A DNA stretch of 64,000 bases from Mactra quadrangularis (taxonomy: Eukaryota; Mollusca; Bivalvia; Venerida; Mactridae). This document shows positions 37,801-50,100 of this stretch, in pieces; the stretch's first letter is position 1, and every line of letters begins with the position of its first letter. The position numbers and the translations under genes were made by a program. The stretch covers positions 30,981,399-31,045,398 of the forward strand of contig CM046311.1 in the NCBI GenBank assembly GCA_025267735.1, read 5' to 3'. The notes below the pieces were generated by a model. That model ran no database searches, had not been told where the DNA came from, and saw nothing but the letters and a program-made list of their open reading frames with translations.

Positions 37801-40800
37801 GACAAACATTCTTTGAATAGGACTGAAACGAAAAAATATTCTTTATAAAGTTCTTTTGCATAGTCAGGCCTATTAGAGGACATAAGCGTTTAATTTACCA
37901 CTTTAATAAGTCTGGTGAAGTGTTTTCGCGAGGACAATTGGTCTAAATATGAACCTGTTGGGGGCAAGTGTTAGGTTGTTGCAACCTAGAACCTGATTTC
38001 AACCTCCATTGGCAATTGTTTTGCCACCGTCCTTTCCAAAACAGAAACCCCTTATGCTATTGTTTCCCTTAATTCGTTATTTTCATGTGGTGTTCTTTTT
38101 ATTCTAAAAGTTTAAAAATGTAGAAACGTCTCCTTTTTGGTTTTTTCAGTGTGGAAATTGACACGAAGCTTTTCTTGTAGTGGTGTCAGTTAGACAGGAG
38201 ATGAGAGATTTCATTAAAATCATGTATAAGATGTGATATACATGACCATGCAACATATCCTATTTTTTGTAGCGTTCATAATTTCTGATCTAAAATAGTT
38301 CGAAAACATACCAGAAACAGCAACAGTCAAAATTTCGACAATTCCCAGACTTAAAAAAATCAAAAAAGGAGACGTTTCTACATTTTTAAACTTTAGAATA
38401 AAAAGAATGCCACATACAAATAACGGAAAAAAAAAGAAACAAAAGCATAAGGGGTTTCTGTTTTTTAGAAAGGACTGTGACAAAACAATTTCGAATGGAG
38501 GATGAAATCAGACTCTATGGTGAAACAGCTTAACACTTGCCTCAACAGGTTCATGTTAAGACAAATGTTCCTCACGAAAACACTTCACCCCACTTTTTGA
38601 ATTGGCAAATTGAATGTTCATGTTAACAATGTGACCTAACTTTAAAAATTAACTATGTCAAATTGTCATGGTAAGAACACTTCAACCATTAAAGAACAAA
38701 ATGTAATATTTTAGTCATACCGATCTATTGTTGAAACAGTCAGTGCCATCTACAAATGGTCCTGCTACCGTCGCTTTGTTAGAGTTAGGGTGTACGCCGC
38801 CACAATGCATATTGGTACAAGGATCCTGAAAGCATTAACTACATTAAAGTTCCGCTAAAAGACATCCTTGGTTATTGCAAAATCCATATATTTTTGACGA
38901 TTTGTAAGTCCCAAATTGTGTTGTTTACATTCATATAATTACATCAACATAATATTTGAATAAGCTTTCTCTAGAATTGCAAAAGGACTTGTTTTACGGA
39001 ATATACAAAAATCAATTTCTGAAATTGGTTACCATGGCAACCAAATATTAACAACTCAAAAAGAAAGCACTTAAATCATGTTGCAACGTGTGACTGTAAA
39101 ACTAACAATTTTGAAAGACAGTTTGATGAGAGATCAATGTTTTCAAATTAAGCCATTTATTTTGTTCTGTTGCCATGGTAACAGACTTCACAGAATTGTT
39201 TTAAAAATGTTAATTATGGGTTAAATATACATTTCCCTATCATAGGACATAATTTGCGCCACTTTGGCAACAGGGCCAAATTTGGGGTAAATGCACCTAC
39301 TCCTTTGCAAAGAAAAGAAGAGAGGTTCCTATATCAAGACCATTCTAGTATAATTCCCATCGATATGAATGGCCTTAGAAGTGGAACTTTATATACTAAA
39401 AGATTTTCGAGTCCAGACTCTCAGAAATAACATTAATAAGTTTAATGACGACAAATGATACATAGTAAATTTCCTTCTAAAAATAGTATTTAATGTTAAT
39501 AGCAAACAAGTGTTTTCAGTATTATTAATGCAACTGACTCTCTTTTGCAGTTCCGATGATAATATTCCTGGTAGTATAAACATGGCCTGATAAAGATCCT
39601 AACAAGTTTGAATCGAAAGACTGAACATTTACAATTGTCCAAGTAAAATGAAACGTCAGACAATTTGGACTATCTGATTCATGAACCAATTGCAAAATGC
39701 AGTTGATGGCGCTATTCTACTTCCGACAACTTTACATTCATATTTGATGATAAGTAAAACTTCCATTCGTTCCTTGACCGTCCCAGATTTGATATATTAA
39801 CTAGTATTTTCAACAACTTTAAAAAGTCATGCAGCTGTCCTACTGGATAAAACGGTAGGGGAAAACGATGGTTCTTTTTTCCGTCCGGATTCAATCCACG
39901 ACAGTCACTTCTTAATTCGCAGCTAGACAAGGAACCAGCAGAGCTTACCGGGCTACAAAAGCATAATAAAAATACAAAAATGTTAGGAATATAATTCGTT
40001 TTGTTCGTTTGGGTTTTACGGCGCACCAACACATAAAGGTCATATCGCGCCGAAAGCAATTGATGATACTATAAATTAAATTAAATTGTACTTACCGTAC
40101 CGATGGGGATACTATCAGGTGCATAATATGCAGTATCATGGAACGTAAGTCTACACTGATCACCTGGGGAGTAGATTGTGCCTGGTAATAAAACAGGCGG
40201 GTATTTATTTGGTGCAACTTGTACTGGTGTATTCTTCAAACATCGCATAGGATCTTTCTTGTCCCTGTGATGAAATGGCATAATTGATTGAAAGAGAGAG
40301 AAGTGTTATAAAAAGCAATAGAGCAAGTTATGGAAACGAAATCAGTGTTGTGTTACAAAAAGAAATAGAGCATGGTAATGGGAACTAAGTCAGTATTTGT
40401 GTTACAAAAAATAATAGAGCATGGTAATGGGAACTAAAACAGTACATGTGTAAGAAAGAAATAGAGCATGATAATTGGAACTAAATCAGTACTTGTGTAA
40501 CAAAAAGAAATAGAGCACAGTAATGGGAACTAAATCAGTACTTGTGTAACAAAAAGAAATAGAGCACAGTAATGGGAACTAAATCAGTACTTGTGTTACA
40601 AAAAGAAATAGAGCATGATAATGGGTACTAAATCAGTACTAGTGTTACAAAAAGAAATAGAGCACAGTAATGGGAACTAAATCAGTACTTGAGTTACAAA
40701 AAGAAATGGAGCAGGGTAATGGGAACTAAATCAGTACTTTTGTTACAAAAAGAAATAGAGCATGGTAATGGGAACTAAATCAGTACTTGTGTTACAAAAA

Positions 40801-43800
40801 GAAATAGAGCACGGTTATAGGAACTAAATCAGTACTTGTGTTACAAAAAGAAATAGAGCATTGTAATAGGAACTAAATCAGTACTTGTGTTACAAAAAGA
40901 AATAGAGCATTGTAATAGGAACTAAATCAGTACTTGTGTTACAAAAAGAAATAGAGCACAGTAATGGGAACTAAATCAGTACTTGTGTTACAAAAAGAAA
41001 TAGAGCATTGTAATAGGAACTAAATCAGTACTTGTGTTACAAAAAGAAATAGAGCACAGTAATGGGAACTAAATCAGTACTTGTGTTACAAAAAGAAATA
41101 GAGCATGGTAATAGGAACTAAGTCAGTACTTGTGTTACAAAAAGAAATAGAGCATAATAATGGGTACTAAATCAGTACATGTGTTACAAAAAGAAATAGA
41201 GCATGGTAATGGGAACTAAATCAGTACATTTGAAGAAAGAAATAAAGCATGATAATGGGAACTAAATCAGTATTTGTGTTACAAAAAGAAATAGAGCACA
41301 GTAATGGGAACTAAATCAGTACTTTTGTTACAAAAAGAAATAGAGCATGGTAATGGGAACTAAATTAGTACTTGTGTTACAAATAGAAATAGAGCATGGT
41401 TATAGGAACTTAATCAGTACTTGTGTTACAAAAAGAAATAGAGCATGGTAATAGGAACTTAATCAGTACTTGTGTTACAAAAAGAAATAAAGCATGGTAA
41501 TGAGAACTAAATCAGTACATGTGTAAAAATGAAATAGAGCATGATAATGGGTACTAAATCAGTACTTGTGTTACAAAAAGAAATGGAGCATGATAATGGG
41601 AACTAAATCAGTACATGTGTAAGAAAGAAAAAGAGCATGGTAATGGGAACTTAATCAGTACATGTGTTACAAAAAGAAATAGAGCATGATAATGGGTACT
41701 AAATCAGTACTTGTGTTACAAAAAGAAATAGAGCATGATAATGGGTACTAAATCAGTACTAGTGTTACAAAAAGAAATAGAGCATTGTAATAGGAACTAA
41801 GTCAGTACTTGTGTTACAAAAAGAAATGGAGCATGGTAATGGGAACTAAGTCAGTACTTTAGTTACAAAAAGAAATAGAGCACGGTTATAGGAACTAAAT
41901 CAGTACTTGTGTTACAAAAAGAAATGGAGCAGGGTAATGGGAACTAAATCAGTACTTGTGTTACAAGAAGAAATAGAGCACAGTAATGGGAACTAAATCA
42001 GTACTTGTGTTACAAAAAGAAATGGAGCAGGGTTATAGGAACTAAATCAGTACTTGTGTTACAAAAAAATGGATGGTAATTGTGAATAATTCAGTACAAT
42101 TGTAACATAATCATTATGCTGATAAAGGGAACTAACTCAGAACATGTGAAATGAAATAGAGGATATTACGGGAACTAAATCAGTACATTCGTTACATAAT
42201 GGAGTCATTGATAATAAAGGGAACTTACGAAATGCATGTGTTACATAATGGCGCAATCTATAATTATAGGAACTTACTGAATGCATGTGTTACATAATGG
42301 CGCAATCGATAAGTGTGGCAACTTACTGAATGCATGTGGTACCAACAAGAAATAGTGTATGGTAATGGGGAATAACTACGAATAAATACGCGTGTTACAT
42401 ATACGAAAAGGGAACTAACAATTTTACAAACATTGTCGCAAAATGATTGGGAGATAACAAATTAATGTGATAGATGGATAAATAATGCAACTTACTGAGA
42501 AAACGAACGAAATTCTTCAGCACTTTGTTTCGACCACCTAAACGCTTGTGCACCACTCCAACCTCCGGGCGACATGATACCTATTTTATCATTATTTAAA
42601 TCGGTATCGTGAGACATGCCAAGTCTGAAATATGTGTTGATGTTAGTTTTTAAAAGTTTTCAACAGTCAAATCAAATGGATATCACGACCACTTTATTGC
42701 AACTCATATCATATCGCTTGTGGCTTGAAGATATGCCAGTGTCTAGTAAAAATGATACATTGAATGTGACAAACTTCAGTGCTTTCAGCACTTTCATCAG
42801 TTTTTATACAGACATGCTTCTTTTTTAAAAAAGGCAAGTAAAAACAATTTTAGTCGACCATTTACAGTATCAAGTAGAAGTTAAAAAATTAGGAGTATTT
42901 GATCCAATCCATTTGAAATTATTAACAAATTATCAATATGATGTTTAACAGTGAAATGCTTTTGAATTGGCCGCTTGGTTATAACCTTGTGTGTTTCTTT
43001 GATTGATAAAATTGAAAATGTGAAACATAATCTTTGACATTGTCGAAGATGTCTCGTAAAGAAAAGAAAGAATAAGAAACAAGTTAACTTACAGATGACC
43101 CATTTCATGAGCTATAGTAATACCAACAATTGGTCCAGCATCTTCAACTAAAGCACAGTTCCAATTTTTCTTACAAATACCTTTTTGATAGGAGAATCCT
43201 GTCACTGAATCAGATGAATCATCTCGTAGATTAATTCTGAAAATCAAAGCTTTAGTGAAAATACAACTAGTAGTTGTGATATTGAAGATAAAGTTGATAA
43301 TTGTGATAATTTACATAATGATTATAATAATGGTATAGTCCGACAAAATTAACCTAAGCTTGACCTATATCCAAGAATATAATAATAAAAATAAATAAAT
43401 TATTAAACTCAGTATTTACAGTCTATTTTTGTCTTCGTTTGTAAATCGCGCTTTATCGGAAGCTTTCAGCAAAATAAACGTACAGTACAATTAATGTTGT
43501 TTTCATAAGAGTAAATACGTTGAAACATAATATTGCTGACATACTTCTTTCCCCATAAACTAATATGTCCAAAATTAAAATTACAATAACATGCCACTTT
43601 TAACAAATTGATTTATAGTCAAATAGGTTGCTATAAACACGTGTATAATCGTATACACGCATTTAATGTAAGTGAAGTGTGTAATTATTACAATAAGGTA
43701 GTTCAAGCTCAGGTTAATTCTGTTGGACTATATCAATAATGATAAAGATTTATTTTGAAAATAATTGATGCCAAATGCGTTCAAAGGTTACGGAGTTTAA

Positions 43801-44133
43801 AGAATGCCATCCTAGCAATATATTGTGCCCTTTGCCTTAACCCAGTAACCCTGTTTTATTCTGCGCCTTCATGCAATCCCCAGCAAAAGAGGTGCAAATG
43901 TATTAGGCGTTATCCTTTGATTATCTGAGGAGGACACTTTTCCAAATATAATTCACAGCTTATATTGTGTTACTTTATTTCCATGCTAGTCATTTTTAAT
44001 GGATGTGGTGAAAAAGGAGTGATAACATGTGTTAATTTATAATGGGTCAATAGTGATGTTTATTCTAATGATAAAAGTGATTATACTTTTGACGAAGACC
44101 GTGATGCAAATGATGATGATGATTATGATGATT

Positions 44134-44174
<41 letters not shown>

Positions 44175-47100
44175 ATAATGATTAGAAATACTGTTATGAG
44201 AACGATAATGATGATAATTATGATAATGATAATATCATAAAGTAAAAATAGTAACCTTGTTATTAAGACATTAGCATCAACTGTGTTTGCCTGCTTACTT
44301 GTCCATTGACAGAATTCCCATAACGATCTTTTAACATTTGGTGTTAGGCTGCTGGCTAATTCCTTTAATAAGAAACAAGACGGTCCTGAAAACCCTTAAC
44401 TTCTTACCTGAGAATTACATCACAGGGGTCTCTGATGCAAATTGTATTAACAATTTCATATTCAGCTCTATAAAAGAATTTGGACCCCTGAAGTGGGGCT
44501 AGTGTTGCCCCAAAGGGCATACTTTAACAATTCTTTATCTAGACCTTTAAGATAATGTTACATATATGCCAAATATTGTAGGTTTAGTCCGAATGGTTTT
44601 AGAAAATATTATGACAATTTGATTTGATTTGATAATCAATTATTGATCCCAGGGGTATTATGTTTATTGTCTTTGTTAAGAACTAAGGTGGTATCACATG
44701 TCAAATTAAGAATTTCTAGGCCTTATGTGTTTTAACAACAGTATTTTAGGAAAGAGTACTTAGTGTTAAGATTAGCTTTCAGCACACATGTGGTAAGAAG
44801 TATGTTTACACATCATTTTATGAAAATCAACAGCAAAAAGTGAAATCCAATACCATTGCAGCTGTAAAGAACAGAGTAAATCAATGTACTGGTAGATCTG
44901 ATGAGACGGTGCAAAATGTAAAATATCATAACGCTTCATTTTTGTAAGTGTGCACTTTTTACATAAGTTTATGGTAAATAGGAGCATTTTCTAGTGGTTG
45001 GACGCCCGCTTAGGGATCAAGAGTTCCCTGGTTCGATCCCCACTGGGGGCACTACTAATTTTCTCGAGCAAGTAATTAACTTTCAATTGTTTCACTCCAC
45101 CCAGGTGTAAATGTGTACTGTGAGGGATCGCCTGCTTGAGGGTGTTTTCAATGATCAGGAGTTATCGCACAAGAATGTAAAGTCGGCTGAACATGTATAT
45201 GGAAATAAACAGTACTTTAAAAACCTTACATTTAATTGTTCGATCCTCATTGACAACAACTGATAATAGATTTTAATCACACTAAATGTATCATAATCAT
45301 CATTATGTATTATAAATATTATTTTGTTATCATAAAACCAATGAATCCAATTTATGAAGTCAATTTCGTAACAAAATTATTTTTTGTGAATTAGTTGTTG
45401 CCAAAGCTTGGGCATCATATAAAAAAGAAACTTACGTCATCCAACGATTCTAAGATATGAAACTCTTTAATACTAAGTTGTACAACTTGTCCAAGACTTT
45501 TATGTTGATATACTGTATTAGCCTGAACATATAACAATACATTTTATGATTTGACAATGATCTATAGTCTCATACAGGTATTTCACTACCTGTACACTGC
45601 CCTCCAAAACTTCCTTCACACATACACAATTTACATTGTACTAAATAGAATTTCAAAAGTTATACAATGTAATTAATTAACTGTTAATTTTTCCTTTTGA
45701 AATCAGTAATTTTTTCCAATGAATACGCAGTTACAAAAACATTTCAAACTTGATATTGGATCACTGAGGAGATACAATGACCATAGTTTTGGAAGCTAAT
45801 GGATAAGATTTGCTGCAACTCAAAAAAATTAAAATTAACCAATACAAAATACATTGTCATTGCATGGATTATGAATTTGATAAATAATGATACAATAAAT
45901 CTTCAAACTTGAACATAAAATTGCAGCAATTTGATTTATTGTACTGTGAAGAAACTTTTGTACTTCAATGCAGTAGCAATAAGAATAGCTCTTAATATGT
46001 ATTAGAAAGTATTTGCAAAACAAAATTACATATATGCCTTTGACTGTTTAGAAATATCAGGGCAAAGACCACACATTTATATATGAAAATACAATACACT
46101 ATTAAATATACAAAACATGTATAATTAACATTGTCATAAACAAAAATACACTAGACGAAACAGAAATGTTTGAAAACAAATCTGATGGATAACAACTCTT
46201 CTATAAATTTAGGAATAAAATGTATTCGGATTCAACAGTATTTTATGTACATGTATACAATTATTACAAACGATAGCTACGTTCAATGTCTGTGGTTCTC
46301 CTGCTTTTTCTTTTTGAAATATAATCTTGAAACCACATTAAAGCCGGATTTTCCGCAGATGGGGAAAACTTAGATCATGTTTATGCTGTTACAAAAAAAA
46401 CTTAAACCCAAAAATTACAAAAGAAAATAATCCATAATAAAGTCAGGTAGAGTTGTGGTTACTTTCTAATTCTGTTCATCACATGATATGTTATCATTGT
46501 CTGAAGTTTCATAAAGATCGGACAATAAATGGCTTAAAAATATGGTAAAAACGTTTTAACTTGAACGCAATTGTTAATGACAACGGACGCCAAACCGGCC
46601 GCCCGTCCGGGTATCGCCAAACTATGTTTTCGTTGAAATATCCGGCTAAACATTAAAAGATGAATTCCTAAATACGAGATCATCGTCTGATTCAGTACTT
46701 ACAATATTTAAAACCATAAAAGTATAGTTCTCGACACTCTCCACACTGTGATAAAGATAAACCATTCTTGGTTCAACTACCATTCTTAACTCTATATATT
46801 TTATATCATTTTGACTATCAGCTGCTCGCTTAGTTCTTGTCTGGTGAACTGCCTGGGTTAGAGCGGCTGTAATATAGTAGTACAATAGTAAATAGTCTTA
46901 TACGGGATATATATGCATTCATGGTTAGATCTTACTTTTATGTAATGAAAATACTTTCCATAGCTTTCTTGAATATTGAAATGTTTATGTTCAGGGGCGG
47001 ATCTATGATTTTTTTTCTAGGAGGGGGGTCCAAACTTTTCTAGAGGGGGTCCAAACCTGGAACCACAACCACATTATACACATTTTGCAGAAAAAATGCA

Positions 47101-50100
47101 ATGAAAAAAATAACATTTTCCAAATTCTAGGGGGGGTCCGGACCCCCTGACCCCCCGCTGGATCCGCCTTTGATGTTTCTACAAAGGCACCCAGGATTGG
47201 GGATATTTTGTCAGCTTAATGCAACACTGTTCTTATTCGTTTTTTTTTCAAGTATCACGTTTTTAGAATTTTTGAAAACAAATCCATGATAAACATTTAG
47301 AATTAAAATGGTTTGACTAGATATGACATTTTAATGGTCAAAGGGGCCAATTTGCATTTTCTCCGACTCAAGGAAAGTTTGAATAACAGTGAGAGCTTGG
47401 AAAAGTTGGTCGCCGTAAAATGGCAATAATTAATGTTGACACACTGTTAAACCTAATGTAAATAAAACATGTAAACATGACTTACCTTGGACAGCACACT
47501 TGTGTGGCTTGCCTTGAAATTTAAATACTCTATGTAAATGTTCTCCATTGAGTTTTGAACTGTTAGAATTCAAGGGATCAAAATAATAACTGATATTTTC
47601 TAAACTCAGCACTCCTGTCTGAAACATAGAACATAAATATTTGTTTGCTAGAAACTGAGTTTGTTTAACGAGGTAAGTCTGTTTAAAAAAACATTTGCGG
47701 TGCTTCTACTTTATTGTTTTGTGTGCGTCTCCTGTGCAAACTGCTGTCCCTGATTTAAAGACATTGCATATACAGTTAAAGATCATTGACTCGAACACAG
47801 TCAAGTCGAACTATTCGGTTGACAAGTTTATTTAATGGGAATATGCTCTTAAAAATAAAAATTGAAATGTTTTTCCCAAAATTGCTCAAACACAATTTGA
47901 AACACGCGACTAGTATGAAATATAGTTTTACGTAAATTCTTATCAGAAACGAATTACGAACAAAATTGGATTGTTGTATACATGTGTCCTTCTCGTACCC
48001 ACAGGCTATCAGGATTATCATTACTAGTTCGATAGACAATTTTGATAACCTCTGGAAACGAGAATGACATGTGCCTGTACCTTAACACTAGGGCTGCACG
48101 CTAAAATCGATTTATCACGAAGTTGTTAGGCAAGTTTTTTTTGTATCGATATTAAAATCTCAACACTTACTCATTAAGTACAGTGCAACCTTTCTTGAGC
48201 AACACCAAATGAAAGGGACTAAAGTGAGATGCAGTTTAGAGGTTGTTGCTTTGCAGAGGTTAAATTCAATTAAGATAACGCCTAAAGGAAAATTCAAAAG
48301 GTGTAGATATGCGTAGGTTTTTTTCAGTAAGGGACCGCTCTGCAGACGTTGTACTGTATAGCACTTACCAGGCCACCACAAACATTAGCAGCTACCCATG
48401 ATTCATTGTGAGATTCACTTTTACCAGTGTAGTAACATGCCAGGTTATGTTTAGCACAAGGATATAACTTCTTTGGTCCCCCAACAACATGATGATGCAC
48501 GATACAACCTGAAGATTTAACAAGTTCATAGCAAAAAGGTATTTGTCTGCATTTCAAAATGGTTGCGAAAACATCAAAATGGCCGCCAAATATTCAAAAT
48601 GCCACAAAATATTCCAAATGGTCACCACATTCTAAAATGGTCACTAGATGTCCACAAATGGATTCTGTCTGTGTCAAGTTGAAGATTAATACAAGATGCC
48701 CTGCGTCAATAAATCAATACTGTGGAAGTGTTACAACTAATTGTATACATACTTCATCCCAGTCAGTGTGCTCATTTTTGTGGTCAAACATTTTCACAAA
48801 AAAACTCTTACGAAAAATATCATCGTAAGCCAAATAAAAAACCGAAAGGTTTAAAGCCAAAAGGATATGATGCCATATAATGACATGAATTTCAGAAAGT
48901 TTTTATTATTCTACATGATATAAGAATATTATAAATTGATTGGACAAAAATGACGGTAAAATGAATGTTTCCTGCCTTTAACTTACGATGATTTTCATCG
49001 TATTTTTTTGAAAATGACCAGTGTAAGCATAAATTATAACATTATACAGTGTTAACAATTTTAACACTCGGCAAAAAACATGAAATCGAATACCTATAAC
49101 CAAGAAGTTATAAATAAACATGATTTTTTTAAACTGTGATTTTATTTGATTGAATGTGCGCTCTATGAGGTTAATTTTGAAGCGCAATCGAATGTTTAAA
49201 TTTTTGCGCTATACTAATGGAATTTGAATTGAATTATAACAAAGAGACGTCCACTTAAAATGGCGTCCATCCAAACGTAAATAAAGTCATGCAATGCCAA
49301 ATCTAAAATGGCGACTTCAATTACAATATTGGCGATAATTTAAAATCAAACTTACCATGTGCAGCCAATCCAGAGTTCTGTAACAATGTGATATTAAACT
49401 CGTTTTCATGCATCCTTATCATATATTGTAAAGATGGTGGACGTTTTCTAAATGGACGGATAGTAATGTCCCGTACTGAAGCGTAAGCTATTCCGCCTCC
49501 TACAATAATAGAATAATGAAACAAGTATACTGGTTTGTGTGTCCGTCCGTCCGTCCGTCCGTACGTCCGTCCGTCCGTCCGTCCGTCCGTCAGATTGTTA
49601 GTATGCTTTTTTCGCATTTATCAACTTTTTCAGCTATCTTAAAAGAATTTGACACAGTCACGAATCTGGTGGCAATTCATTAGTTTGCAAAAAAACTATT
49701 TTATAATTTATACTTGTATACTACAGAAATAGTTTTGAACAGCATTTTACGTTGTATAGAAAACATTCCTAAAGAGTTTGATAATTTTCTCCGTATATAT
49801 AAACTACATTCAAATGAGTTTGCCTATCAGCAAATTCTAAGGAGTTTGCAATTTTATTGCATATTTTAAACGTAGATAACCATTCAGCGACAAACTAAAT
49901 TATTAAACTTAAATTATTTTTACATACATGTATTTCAATAATCCATTGGTACATGAATGCTTTGATCATATCCATACATTTTACTAAATAATTCTTTTTT
50001 ATTTTCATTAATATACATTGTATTTGTAGACTCCAGAACCCTGGTCGGTAGTGCAGTTGGTAGCGCAGTTGGTAGCGCACCAGGATTTCGAATTTTGTTT

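Noticed and set aside
38220..38483. 87-codon - strand frame
   Set aside because: Lies on one arm of the 675-bp foldback; hydrophobic runs come from T-rich sequence.
39712..40059. 115-codon - strand frame with Cys-containing segment after an AG (near 39950)
   Set aside because: Tested as an ADAMTS-like exon. Its frame does not fit phase 0 from exon 11, and exon 11 joins exon 12 directly with the expected family motifs.
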